Assembly: GCA_009667805.1 (NCBI GenBank)
Contig: CM019065.1
Location: 153,920,101 to 153,984,100, forward strand
DNA length: 64,000 bases
Direction of reading: 5' to 3'
Source: Leptobrachium leishanense
Taxonomy: Eukaryota > Chordata > Amphibia > Anura > Megophryidae
How positions within the stretch are numbered: position 1 is the first letter of the stretch; every line of letters begins with the position of its first letter. A model generated the notes under the pieces. It did not search any database, had not been told where the DNA came from, and saw only the letters and a program-made list of their open reading frames with translations. Below, one piece after another: positions 33,400 to 44,240 of this stretch. The position numbers and the translations under genes were made by a program.

Positions 33400-35130
33400 T
33401 AGGGATGCACCAATACCACTTTTTTAAGCCTGAGTACGAGTACCGATACTTTTGTTCAAGTACTCACCGATACCGAGTACCGATAGTTTTATTTTATGTC
33501 ATGTGACCACTTTACAATAACAACAGACCTCATATAAAGCCCCCAGCTCACATGGATATGCCCCCAGGTCTCATAGATATGCCCCAGCTCATGGATATAC
33601 TGCCCTAGCACATGGATATACTGCCCCAGCACATGGATATACTGCTCCAGCACATGGATACTGCCCCCAGCTCATGGATATACTGCCCCAGCACATGGAT
33701 ATACTGCCCCAGCACATGGATATACTGCCCCCAGCTCATGGATATACTGCCCCCAGCTCATGGATATACTGCCCCCAGCTCATGGATATGCCCCAGCACA
33801 TGGATACTGCCCCCAGCTCATGGATATACTGCCCCAGCTCATGGATATGCCCCAGCACATGGATACTGCCCCCAGCTCATGGATATACTGCCCCCAGCTC
33901 ATGGATATGCCCCAGCTCATGGATATGCCCCAGCACATGGATACTGCCCCCAGCTCATGGATATACTGCCCCCAGCTCATGGATATGCCCCAGCACATGG
34001 ATATACTGCCCCCAGCACATGAATATACTGCCCCAGCACATGAATATACTGCCCCAGCACATGAATATACTGCCCCAGCACATGGATACTGCCCCCAGCT
34101 CATGGATATACTGCCCCAGCTCATGGATATACTGCCCCAGCTCATGGATATGCCCCAGCACATGGATACTGCCCCCAGCTCATGGATATACTGCCCCAGC
34201 TCATGGATATGCCCCAGCACATGGATACTGCCCCCAGCTCATGGATACTGCCCCAGCTCATGGATATACTGCCCCAGCACATGGATACTGCCCCCAGCTC
34301 ATGGATATACTGCCCCAGCTCATGGATATGCCCCAGCACATGGATATACTGCCCCAGCACATGGATACTGCCCCCAGCTCATGGATATACTGCCCCAGCT
34401 CATGGATATACTGCCCCAGCTCATGGATATGCCCCAGCACATGGATACTGCCCCCAGCTCATGGATATACTGCCCCAGCTCATGGATATGCCCCAGCACA
34501 TGGATACTGCCCCCAGCTCATGGATACTGCCCCAGCTCATGGATATACTGCCCCAGCACATGGATACTGCCCCCAGCTCATGGATATACTGCCCCAGCTC
34601 ATGGATATGCCCCAGCACATGGATATACTGCCCCAGCTCATGGATATACTGCCCCCCCCAGCTCATGGATATACTGCCCCCCAGCTCAGGGATATACTGC
34701 CCCCAGCTCAGGGATATACTGCCCCCCAGCTCAGGGATATACTGCCCCCCCAGCCCAGGGATATACTGCCCCCCAGCTCAGGGATATACTGCCCCCCCAG
34801 CTCAGGGATATACTGCCCCCCCCAGCTCAGGGATATACTGCCCCCCCAGCTCAGGGATATACTGCCCCCCAGCTCAGGGATATACTGCCCCCCAGCTCAG
34901 GGATATACTGCCCCCCCAGCTCAGGGATACTGCCTCCCCCAGCTCAGGGATAATGCCCCCCAGCTCAGGGATAATGCCCCCCAGCTCATGGACTTGCCCC
35001 CCGCTCATGGATAATGCCCCCCCAGCTCACCTGGCACTCGCCGCACATATTTACCTACCTGGGCGACGCCGGGAAAGTCTTCGCACGCACGCTCCTTGGA
35101 AGGCCCCCAGCCGCGATCACATGGTCCCAT
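33400..35130. mobile_element. hAT-type element, left end plus expanded interior, right end missing
   Basis: TAGGGATGCACCAATACC and the following 130 bp match 12457-12600 closely (CTCACCGATACC, TTATTTTATGTCATGTGACC, CAGACCTCATATAAA). The CAGCTCACATGG units seen in small number in the 12.5-kb copy are expanded here into a large array. The right terminal repeat expected (complement of TAGGGATGTACCG) is absent, so the right side was lost or replaced by the 32-bp array. The end coordinate is approximate. Confidence 0.7.
33536..35030. repeat. Minisatellite of CAGCTCATGGATATACTGCC-type units
   Basis: Tandem units of about 17-23 bp. Two main forms (CAGCACATGGATA and CAGCTCATGGATA) alternate, with or without the TACTG extension, giving a higher-order pattern. 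From about 34680 the unit changes to CAGCTCAGGGATATACTG with longer C-runs. It has few stops on either strand, which creates spurious long reading frames. Confidence 0.93.
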
Positions 35131-35132
35131 GG

Positions 35133-35732
35133 TTACGGGTGCATTCGGCAGTCTCTTTGGATGCTTACGGGTGCATTCGGCAGTCTCTTTGGATGCTTAC
35201 GGGTGCATTCGGCAGTCTCTTTGGATGCTTACGGGTGCATTCGGCAGTCTCTTTGGATGCTTACGGGTGCATTCGGCAGTCTCTTTGGATGCTTACGGGT
35301 GCATTCGGCAGTCTCTTTGGATGCTTACGGGTGCATTCGGCAGTCTCTTTGGATGCTTACGGGTGCATTCGGCAGTCTCTTTGGATGCTTACGGGTGCAT
35401 TCGGCAGTCTCTTTGGATGCTTACGGGTGCTTCCGCAGTCTCTTTGGATGCTTACGGGTGCATTCGGCAGTCTCTTTGGATGCTTACGGGTGCATTCGGC
35501 AGTCTCTTTGGATGCTTACGGGTGCATTCGGCAGTCTCTTTGGATGCTTACGGGTGCATTCGGCAGTCTCTTTGGATGCTTACGGGTGCATTCGGCAGTC
35601 TCTTTGGATGCTTACGGGTGCATTCGGCAGTCTCTTTGGATGCTTACGGGTGCATTCGGCAGTCTCTTTGGATGCTTACGGGTGCATTCGGCAGTCTCTT
35701 TGGATGCTTACGGGTGCATTCGGCAGTCTCTT
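35133..35732. repeat. 32-bp minisatellite, about 19 units
   Basis: The unit begins TTACGGGTGCATTCGG and continues CAGTCTCTTTGGATGC. There are 18 complete units (17 of 32 bp and one 31-bp variant near 35427, with GCTTCCGCAG) plus a partial last unit that merges into the CAGGG right module. Units are almost identical, implying recent expansion or ongoing homogenisation. The unit resembles a stretch of the CAGGG right module, so it probably amplified from there. Confidence 0.95.
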
Positions 35733-36865
35733 CGGTGGCTGCGCTTGGCAGGTGTGTTCGGCGGTTTGCTCAGTGGGTTTGCAGCTGCCTTTGGGTTGAT
35801 CTGCAGCATTCAGCAGGTTTGCAGCGTTCGACGGGGCGATTCACCGCACTTTGGGGACCTTGTGGTGAATGCTGAATTCACCGCACGGTCTGCAAATTTA
35901 ACTTGTCGAAGTGAGGTGAACCAGAGAGCACTGTAATGTCAGTGACAATTCAGTGCTCTCTGAATAACCCTGATAGAGTGAACACATTAAACAGTTATAT
36001 CAATAGGACTAAATAAATAATATAAGGAGGAATATCAGAAAAACTTCACTAGACATGAATCCCCCCATTGCAACTTAATTTACTCAGTGTGCCTCTTTAC
36101 CTCCCGGTCAGAACCTGAAGCTGCTGCTGGAATGGAGGAGGCAGGGCCGGACGGCTCCCCAGCACCATCAGCCCATAAAGCAAGCAGCCTGCCGGGATTC
36201 CTCCCGTTAGGTCAGCCCAGCCCTGCACACAGGGTTATTCAAAGAGATCCGAATTGTGGCCAAAAGGTGTCACGGTTCCCAGATCCCAGATCCCACCACG
36301 CAGTACTTAACACCCAACACACTCCACAGAACCCAGAAGCTACCAACAGAGTAGCCGTGAAAGATCTAACTGTCTGGTCCTTAGAATTGGCCAGGTAAAC
36401 TAGCTAGACAGATAGGGTTAACAACACGGGGAGTAGTCAGCCGAGCCAGAATCAGGAATACAGAGTTCAGAATGGTCAAATGGAATAGCCGGGACGATAT
36501 CAGAGCAGTAGCGTAGTACAAGAAAATGGTCTAGGGCAACAGAAGGCAGAATAGTCAGAAACAAGCAGAGGTCAATAACGGGTTAATTCAATATAGCAGT
36601 CAGGTACAAGGCACTCAGGTATGGATAACCACGATCTGGCAACTGCTGAGACTACACGGAGGATTTTTAAAGACCTTCACCAAGCCACGCCCCCCACTCA
36701 AGCCGCGCCTCTTGCAACCACCTCCCTGCCTGTCTCCATTTAAACCGGGCTTTGGTCAGCGAGCAGCATCAGACATGCTGCCCTCAGTGGCGTAGCGTGG
36801 GTTGTCAGCGCCCGGGGCCAGCAAAGAATTGTGCGCCCCCCCCCAACCTGTGGACGTTATCGATA

Positions 36866-37690
36866 TTGCCCCAGCTCACACATGGATTTGCCCCCAGCTC
36901 ACACATGGATTTGCCCCCCAGCTCACACATGGATTTGCCCCCAGCTCATGGATTTGCCCCAGCTCTCACATGGATTTGCCCCCCAGCTCATGGATTTGCC
37001 CCCAGCTCATGGATTTGCCCCCCAGCTCATGGATTTGCCCCCAGCTCATGGATTTGCCCAAGCTCATGGATTTGCCCCCCAGCTCACTCATGGATTTGCC
37101 CCCCAGCTCACTCATGGATTTGCCCCAGCTCACGGGGATTTGCCCCCAGCTCATAGATTTGCCCCAGCTCTCACATGGATTTGCCTCAGCTCTCACATGG
37201 ATTTGCCTCAGCTCTCACATGGATTTGCCCCCCAGCTCACTCATGGATTTGCCCCCATCTCATGGATTTGCCCCCAGCTCATGGATTTGCCCCCCAGCTC
37301 ATGGATTTGCCCCCAGCTCATGGATTTGCCCCCCATCTCACTCATGGATTTGCCCCCCAGCTCATGGATTTGCCCCAAGCTCATGGATTTGCCCCCCAGC
37401 TCACTCATGGATTTGCCCCCCAGCTCACTCATGGATTTGCCCCCCAGCTCTCACATGGATTTGCCCCAGCTCTCACATGGATTTGCCCCAGCTCTCACAT
37501 GGATTTGCCCCAGCTCATGGATTTGCCCCCAGCTCATGGATTTGCCCCAGCTCATGGATTTGCCCCCAGCTCATGGATTTGCCCCAGCTCATGGATTTGC
37601 CCCAGCTCATGGATTTGCCCCCCAGCTCACTCATGGATTTGCCCCCATCTCATGGATTTGCCCCCAGCTCATGGATTTGCCCCCAGCCCT
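36866..37690. repeat. Minisatellite of CAGCTCATGGATTTGCCCC-type units
   Basis: Roughly 35-40 units of 18-26 bp. Variation comes from insertion of CA or CT pairs (CAGCTCACACATGG, CAGCTCTCACATGG, CAGCTCACTCATGG) and from C-run length. The core CAGCTCA-ATGGAT is shared with the array at 33536-35030, although the host hAT elements have different ends. Confidence 0.93.
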
Positions 37691-37727
37691 TACCTGGATA
37701 TTGCCCCAGGCCCCAGCTCCGGCGGGG

Positions 37728-37990
37728 GTTGAGGGGACCGGGACCCAGATGCCGGGCAGCGCGGGAGCGCCTGCCCGGTCTTTAACAGTCCGTCCTGTTA
37801 GGTGATGCCGCGCAGCCGGTCACGTGGTCCGGCCAATCAGGTGGTACAGAGACTCCGTACCACCTGATTAGCCGGACCACGTGACCGGCTGCGCACGCCG
37901 CGCACGCCGCGCAGCCGCATCACCTAACAGGACGGACTGTTAAAGACCGGGCAGGCGCTCCCGCGCTGCCCGGCATCTGCGTCCCCTCAA
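37728..37990. repeat. Long near-perfect palindrome inside the hAT element
   Basis: Arms of about 110 bp around a centre near 37852 (GGTGGTAC-AGAGACTCC-GTACCACC). The arms contain ACCACGTGACCGG, CCTAACAGGACGGACTGTT and GGGCAGGCGCTCCCGC in mirror order. The right arm has an extra CGCACGCCG duplication of about 20 bp. On transcription it would fold into a long hairpin. Confidence 0.92.
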
Positions 37991-39192
37991 CCCCCGGGCC
38001 AGTTTTAGGGGCGCAAATGCGCCCCTAACAAAACTGCGCCCGGGGCCACGGCCCCCCCAGCCCCCCCCACGCTACGCCACTGGCTGCCCTCAAGCACACA
38101 GGTAGGGGTGGAAGCTCCCAACGTTACAAAAGGTAACCGAACATTGAAATTCAGCGTACCTTTCCTGGCCATTTGGCTATTCAGAGAGCAGGCAGTTCAC
38201 CAAATCTTGGCGAATTGCCTGCACATACGGTGCCTGTTTGGTGCCTGTTCGAGGGCAGTGAAATCCCCATAGAGAAGCAATGCTTCGTCTATTCAGAGAA
38301 CAAAACCAGCAGTGAAAACTTGCCGAATTGCTCTGCTGTTCGGTGGTTTCATGCGACAGGTTTATTCAAGTGATTCCCATAGGCTTCAATGTTAAAAATA
38401 TTCCCGTTTTAATTCAATATCTAATAAACCGTTGATTATAATATTCTGCAGTAAAAAGTCTCTTCATGTATAGATTTTTTAGGATCCCTTAGGCATTTTT
38501 AAGTATTTTTTTGTTAATTTTTTTTTCATATTTTTTTTTTTCTGTAACAGCCCTTTTTATTATCAGTCATTGGATCTTATATGTAAATTTCAGACATTTT
38601 CGTTCTGTAGTTTCTTTGCAAACAGCATTTCACATTTCAAACATTCAAGCGTATTGTTTTTTATTTTTTTTCACTCCATTCGTCTGCGGTGTTGGCTTTT
38701 TCCGGCGGCTGCTCTGCGCTGTGATCGGCGGCTGCTCGGGTTTCTCCGGCGTGTTCGGCTGGGTTAATCCAGATGTTTTTGTGGGTTTCGGTGCGCGTTC
38801 GCCGTGTTTTGCGGTGAGTGTTCGCTGGGTTTGCGGCGGCTTTTCCCTGCACTACGACGACCCTCTAGTGCTTGCTGAATACACCGCAGGGTTGCCGAAA
38901 TGGGATCGCCAAATCGCACCGAATTGAAGAGAACGAAAAGTCACCGAACAAGCAGTGGCTTTTCGATTCTCTTTGAATAACCCTGACAGTCTTAAATCTC
39001 AAGAGTAAATAGAAGGTTGCCATCTGCTGGTTACTACATAGGAACTGCAGGGTAGTCAGAATTACTGTAATCTAGGGTGTTCATCAACAGTGAAAAGAGT
39101 AAAGCATGCTAAGCCTCTCATTGAGAATTATTATAACTTATATTTTTCCAGTAATGCAGTTTTATTTTTTCACTTCAGATGTATAGTGGACT

Positions 39193-40004
39193 GGGGGTTA
39201 TTCAGAGAGCACCGAAATGTCGCCAACATTTCATTGCTCTTTTGTTTCCTGCACTTTCCTGCACTTCAGGGAATCCTATTTCCCCACCATGCAGTGAATT
39301 CAGCATTCACCACAGGGTCCCTGGAGTGCAGGGAACAGATTGGAAAATCTGCCTCAAACCCGCTGGAACCGCCGCATAAAACACGCCGAACACGTCAGAA
39401 AAAGCTGACGAGCTACCGAATACAATGCCGACCAGCCTCTGGGAAAAGCCGACAAGCCGACGTACAGGGAAAAAAAAAAAAACATACTCAACGAAAATGC
39501 CTGGAATTTACATATAAGGTTCTGTGAATAATAATAAAAAGGTCTGTTACAGAAAAATGAAAAACAGCTATTAAAAAACGGAAAAAATATTTGGCTGATA
39601 AAAAATCCTGAAAAATGCCTACAAGATCCTAAAAAATCTATCAATTAAGAGACTTTTTACTGCAGATTAAAATAATAAATGGTTTATATTGAATAAAAAC
39701 GGGAATATATTTAACATTGAAGCCTATGGGGTTCGCCTGAATAAACTTGCCGAATGAAAGCACCAAACATCAGGGCTTTTTGGCAACTTTTCACTGCTGT
39801 TCGGTGTTCTTTGAATAGATTAACCATTGCTTCTCTATGGGGGATTTCACTGCCTTCAAACAGCACTGTACTTGCTGGCAGTTCGCAAAGATTTGACAAA
39901 CTGCTTGCTCTTTGAATAGCCGAATGGCCACGAAATGGCACCATACGGGGAAATACCCTGTTTGGTGACATTTCAGTGCCATATCGGCACACTGAATAAC
40001 CCCT
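39193..40004 (-). mobile_element. CAGGG-family element, inverted
   Basis: Ends GGGGGTTATTCAGAGAGC and GAATAACCCCT with ACT on both sides (39190-39192 and 40005-40007). 812 bp. The module order is reversed relative to 1430-2237: the G/C block with GCAGGGAACAG comes first, and the GAATAGCCGAATGGCCACG block comes last. AT-rich centre. No protein. Confidence 0.85.
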
Positions 40005-41179
40005 ACTGTAATATAACTTCCTCTCCAATACTTGTGGGCAGGAGAAACAGGAGGGGATACATGATGTAATGGCGGTCTCCGACGGACTGGAGGGTTATTC
40101 AAACAGCACCGATATTTGCCGAATTTGCAAACACTGGCAAAAATTGCCGCTATTGCAACAGAGACAAACCTTGGTGTTTCACAAAAGGGAATTCCAAAAA
40201 GCAGCCAATGAATCTTCATAATGAAGCTTCTCCTGATGACATTTGGATTTCTGTTTTACAACAGTGATTTTTGCCAAATACTGGCACTCTTTAGTTTTAA
40301 TGACCCCCTAGGCCTTTGTAAGAGGGAGGATACAATACAATTATGATTGCTTGCCATATTTTACTCTACTGAACAGAACTGTGACATCATTCATCTAATC
40401 TTTATTTTCGATTTGAATGAAAACAGATTCAAATAAAAAAGTATGAGTTGTAGGTATTTGTTTATTCTTGATGCGCATCAAGGCTAGGATGTGCCCCTAA
40501 AGCAGAAACAAATCAATGATTTGGGGATAATCCTTTACTATCATGGGTACAGCTAGGCCCACAATTTCTATTTAATCAATACTAATATACTAATATTCAA
40601 AGAACAAGTATTTAGGGTCGAGCTATGAGAGTCCCATTCTTTGCACACCAACCACACACACCTGTGCTCTCCCATAGGGCACCACTATGCAATAGTCACC
40701 AATTCCAGGAAAATGAGAGGCACTCCTGGTGTATTGTACATGGATCTTCCTAGGAGAATGGATAAAGGTGAAGTTTCGGCCTTTAATCATGCCATCATGG
40801 CATCAGGGCAAGCTGACTCAAAACACAGAAAAAGACAACAGAAGAATTGGACTCAAAAGCGAAACCACATCATGGCACTGGTCAGAGGGACCTGGTTTGA
40901 ATAGTTTTGGCAGAATGGCCATAGGTCAATATTATTCAAGCGCATCAAAACAGGATTGAACATTGTCATTTTTACGTCATTTTTGTATGATATGTGAACA
41001 TCACCATAAGAAGAGCAAACATCGGAGCATTCTTCATCAAGTTTACAGCCAGAGTAATACGAGGAAGGTTCTGCATCCAGCTCGGTCACAGGTGAACCGG
41101 TGTGAAGATGCCGGGCAGGATTCAGCGACTTTCAACAGCTGACAAAGAAGCTCTTTCAACCTTCATCAAAATAGGCTAA
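40005..41179. other. Intergenic sequence with a possible CAGGG-type end at 40090
   Basis: AGGGTTATTCAAACAGCACC at 40090 looks like a single CAGGG-family left end, but no partner end was found. The rest (40.3-41.17 kb) shows no long open frame. Small frames at 40.64-40.96 kb have no recognisable motif. Confidence 0.4.
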
Positions 41180-41837
41180 AGGGGTTATTCACAGAGAGGC
41201 GATCTGGCCCCAAAATTGCACCAGTGAATTTCCCCATATGGTGCAATTTCGGGGCCATTCGGCTAATCAGAAAGCAGGCAGTTCGCCAAAATTTGGCAAA
41301 TTGGCAGTGAAATACAGAGTTGTTTGACGGCAGAGAAATTCCCCCTAGAGAAGCAATAGTTAATCTATTCAGAGACTGCCGAACAGCAGTGAAATGTCAG
41401 TGAAATGCCCTGCTGTTCGGTGGTTTCATTCGGCAGGTTTAATCAGGCAACTCCCAAAAATGTTTTCTGATTTCTTTTTAAATAGCGTTTTTTCTATTTT
41501 CTTTAACAGGCCTTTCAATTATTATTCATAGGACCTTATATGTTGCATCCAAACATTTTTGTCCAGTAGTTTTTTTGCAAACAGGGTTTCAAATTATTAA
41601 AGTTTCAATGTTATTTTTTTTTTTTTTTTACCCATCCGGCAGCTTGTAGGCTTTTTTCTGTGTCTGGTCGGTGCTGTGTTCGGCTGCTTGTGGTTGCATT
41701 TGGCAGCTGCCCGGCGGGTTTGCGGCGGCTGTCCGGTGGGTTGGTGGTGGCGGTCAATGGCCGATTCTCCGCACTTCGGGGACTCTGCAGTGAATGCTCA
41801 ATGTATGTGATATTTCCGTGCTCTCTGAATAACCCTG
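41180..41837 (+). mobile_element. CAGGG-family element, shorter variant
   Basis: Ends AGGGGTTATTCACAGAGAG and CTCTGAATAACCCTG; flanks TAA and TAT (two of three match). The left module (GGCCCCAAAATTGCACCA...) is the same variant as at 32911. The right module begins near 41640 with TGTTCGGCTGC. 658 bp, no protein. Confidence 0.82.
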
Positions 41838-41949
41838 TATGTGACTTGGGTCTGTATAGACATTGTGACCAGAATAAAAAAGACCTGCATCAAAATGATG
41901 AGAAATGGACAACAGAGACAGACAAAGTGATAGTATGATTTCTGCCTAA

Positions 41950-42130
41950 CAGGGTTATTCAGAGAGGGGTGAAAACCAGTAGAATTGCCAGGAGAATGAA
42001 CAATCTAGACCAAATAGCATATTTGGAAAGTGAGATAAATGCGAGAATTTTTCTGGTTTGGCTGTTTTGACCTAGAATTTTCACTTCTCTAGTCATTCTC
42101 CTGGTTTTCACCTCTCTCTGAATAACCCTG
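41950..42130. mobile_element. Short palindromic MITE with CAGGG ends
   Basis: 181 bp, ends CAGGGTTATTCAGAGAG and exact complement, TAA on both sides (41947-41949 and 42131-42133). It is largely self-complementary: GGTGAAAACCAG near the left end pairs with CTGGTTTTCACC near the right. The interior is unrelated to the longer CAGGG copies, so it is a separate subfamily sharing only the ends. Confidence 0.9.
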
Positions 42131-42345
42131 TAAGTTATTTACTTAACCCTGTAAGTGAAAGCTCCCATATAACCAACTCCATACCTTTAGCTTAGTGGCT
42201 CTGGAAAATTTACCAGACTCTGGCTAATGTTACACCTGACTCTGAATTTAGCCTTTACCTTGTCTTCCCAAATCTGAATGGCTGCAATAATTTCCCACAG
42301 TAAACCATTTTCTCCACTCTTGCAAATGTTGTTACAAAATATAAT

Positions 42346-42874
42346 GGGCCACATTACAATCTATGTGCTAACGTTAACGCTCACCTGCGTGAGCATTAAC
42401 GTTAGCCACGGTGTCTACTGCATATTACAATCCAAACGAAAATGGGTTAAGTAACCCATTTGGTACCGTGCGCTTTTCAGCACGATGTTACTTTACTTTG
42501 TGCTCCCTATACTTAACATGGGGAGCGCAAAGTGTTAATCAGCGTTAGGAGTTACAAAGTCCTAAAGCTGATTAACGTCCGGCTCTGGTTAGCGGAAAGC
42601 GGGAGCAGGGAAGGACTGGGGGAAAAAGTCCCCCCAGTCTCTCCCTGCGTATCACTACGCTGTGATACTCATGTGACTGCCGGCGTCTGGCTCAATGGAG
42701 TCCTATGGACTCCATCGAGTGGATGCTCGCGGCTGCGCTCAGTGCTGCCACGAGCATCCAAGGGCGTAGCGCGCGCGGTAACAATGCAGGCAGCTTTTTA
42801 AGCGCCTGCATTGTAATTCTACGCTAAAACGGGGGCAGTAGGGAGAAAACTGCGGGCGCATTTTAATGTGGCCC
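42346..42874. mobile_element. GGGC-family MITE, copy 2
   Basis: Ends GGGCCACATTACAAT and the complement of GGGCCACATTAAAAT, with AAT on both sides (42343-42345 and 42875-42877). 529 bp. Contains the shared CTCCCTATACTTAACATGG block (about 42505-42523), a hairpin around GCGTTAACGTTAGC, and GGACTCCAT blocks. No protein. Confidence 0.87.
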
Positions 42875-43566
42875 AATGTGTGGTTGATTAATACTTAATT
42901 TTAAGGTTTGGTAATGATTCAGTTTGTATTGTTAAAAGCCCAAACTAATTTAGCTGATGACATCATACTATAGATTCATGTGTAAACATGCTTTCGATAG
43001 GTATCATTATCAGTCAGATCACCTACTTGCAAGACATCCTTTAGAGACAGTAAATGGTTTCAGAAAATTATGGCGTAGGACAGTATCTCTATGGATTTTT
43101 CATCAGTTGAAGGGGGTAATTGCACTACAGTAAAATAAAACAGCCCTATAAACCAATCTTTCCTCAAGCGGCATTTTGACAGAATCCGTGCCTAAAATAT
43201 ATTTACAACTTCCCTTGCTTTATATAAAATTTTCTAAAACTTATCATCTGTTTTCACTTCATTTTATTTCTCAAATTCACTGTGGCTTCCATAGAAAATT
43301 GTTATTAAGAGACATAAACAGTGTCCACATTAACCCTAAGCATCTCCTGATCTCTACATCATGTTGATGAAATTAAAATGGTTAGGTACATGCTTGTTAC
43401 TTCAAATCCTGTTCAAAAAGGTAGTTATGAGCAATAAATCCAGTGCCGCACAATATTTTCACATCACAATAAAAAGCTAACAAGATTAAATAGATATTAT
43501 AAGATGCAGGTAAGTCAGAATGTTATGAGAAATATATGTTGAGTTTTTTTTGGCACCTACACCAGC
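42875..43566. other. Intergenic sequence with the dispersed homologous segment
   Basis: About 42955-43115 is the partner of the segment at 7890-8045. Otherwise AT-rich, with no gene recognised. Confidence 0.5.
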
Positions 43567-44240
43567 GTTATGAAGCGCTGCTTTAAAAAGACTGTGTTCT
43601 GATGCATTTAATTATTATGGCCACCAGAGGGAGACAGAGACCTAATGGATTATGCTGGACAAACAAGGAAAACACTGAACTACGTTTTCCATCATGCTTT
43701 GCGTGAGGACAGGAAGTGGGGGGTTTAGGAAGAGGAAAGACATCAGCAGCCTCGTGCAGGGGAGAGGCAGAGTGAGCCGAGTGGCGAAAGGTGGAGGACG
43801 CATGTGAAACTGCCAGGGATCGTGACCAGGCCGGAGTGCAGGCGCTGCCTCGCTGGTGCTGGAGATCGGGATGGTGACCTTGCAGAGACCTACCTACGCA
43901 CTGCTGAGAGGTCTGAGTAATAATCTGGTTCCGGCTGGACCCCGAGTTAGGAGACCGCGATGATCCATTGGGAGTGCAGGCGGTAGACCGTTGTATGCAG
44001 TGTGGAGATCGGACAAGCAGGGAGCGGATCCGGTGGCACAGAGTCCCAGTACACAGTGGAGAGAAATCCTTGATCAGGTCCTGAACAGATTGTCTATTGG
44101 ATGGGTGAGAGGCCTCCCAGGTCGCAGTTCCAAAAATAAGAAATGCACGCTGCAGTATTGTTTAAAACCACAGGGCCCCAACGTGACTAGTCGAAGATTT
44201 GTTTGTTTCATTCACTGGCCAATTGAATACAGTACCCGGG

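Larger units (their letters stand above)
32911..35972 (+). mobile_element. CAGGG-family element expanded by a hAT fragment and two minisatellites
   Basis: Ends CAGGGTTATTCAAAGAGAG and CTCTGAATAACCCTG, flanked by ATA at 32908-32910 and 35973-35975. The left module (32911-33395) and right module (35740-35972) are those of the other CAGGG copies. Between them lie a hAT-type left end (33400), a roughly 1.5-kb minisatellite and a 0.6-kb array of a 32-bp unit. It is about 3.06 kb, against about 0.8 kb for a normal copy. No true protein; the very long frames here come from the repeats. Confidence 0.88.
36785..38082. mobile_element. hAT-type non-autonomous element, CAGTGGCGTAGCGTGGG ends
   Basis: Ends CAGTGGCGTAGCGTGGG and its exact complement. 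Perfect 8-bp duplication GCTGCCCT at 36777-36784 and 38083-38090. About 1.3 kb. Contains a CAGCTCATGGATTTG minisatellite (36866-37690) and a long palindrome (37728-37990). The segment just inside the ends is rich in GCGCCCGGGG and C-runs. No transposase. A different terminal family from the TAGGGATGCACC hAT elements. Confidence 0.95.
36268..38128 (-). mobile_element. Gypsy-C solo LTR, interrupted by a hAT element
   Basis: On the minus strand it starts TGTAACGTTGGGAGCTTCC and ends GGGAACCGTGACA, matching the Gypsy-C 5' LTR at 59644-60226 along its length. Perfect 5-bp duplication AAAGG at 36263-36267 and 38129-38133. The hAT element at 36785-38082 plus its 8-bp duplication accounts for all but about 555 bp. 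An LTR with no internal region indicates LTR-LTR recombination. Confidence 0.93.
36230..38985 (+). mobile_element. CAGGG-family element containing a nested solo LTR and hAT element
   Basis: Starts CAGGGTTATTCAAAGAGATC and ends CTCTTTGAATAACCCTG. ACA flanks both sides (36227-36229 and 38986-38988). Its sequence is interrupted at AAAGG (36263-36267) by an LTR and resumes with AAAGGTAACCGAAC at 38129. Without the insertion it is about 890 bp. The left palindrome is partly decayed, while the right hairpin (GAAAAGTCACCG) is retained near 38935. Confidence 0.92.

Noticed and set aside
34182..35936. A 584-codon open frame and other frames of 260-450 codons across 33.6-35.9 kb
   Set aside because: They run through two minisatellites whose units lack stops, and they are open in several frames and on both strands. 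No start context or conserved domain; not genes.
36752..37805. Overlapping 130-330-codon frames rich in Pro, Ser, His and Trp
   Set aside because: Artefact of the CAGCTCATGGATTTG minisatellite inside a hAT element.
40641..41089. Small frames of 76-87 codons that might be host exons
   Set aside because: Overlap on both strands, no splice-like context convincing by eye, no known motif. Not supported.
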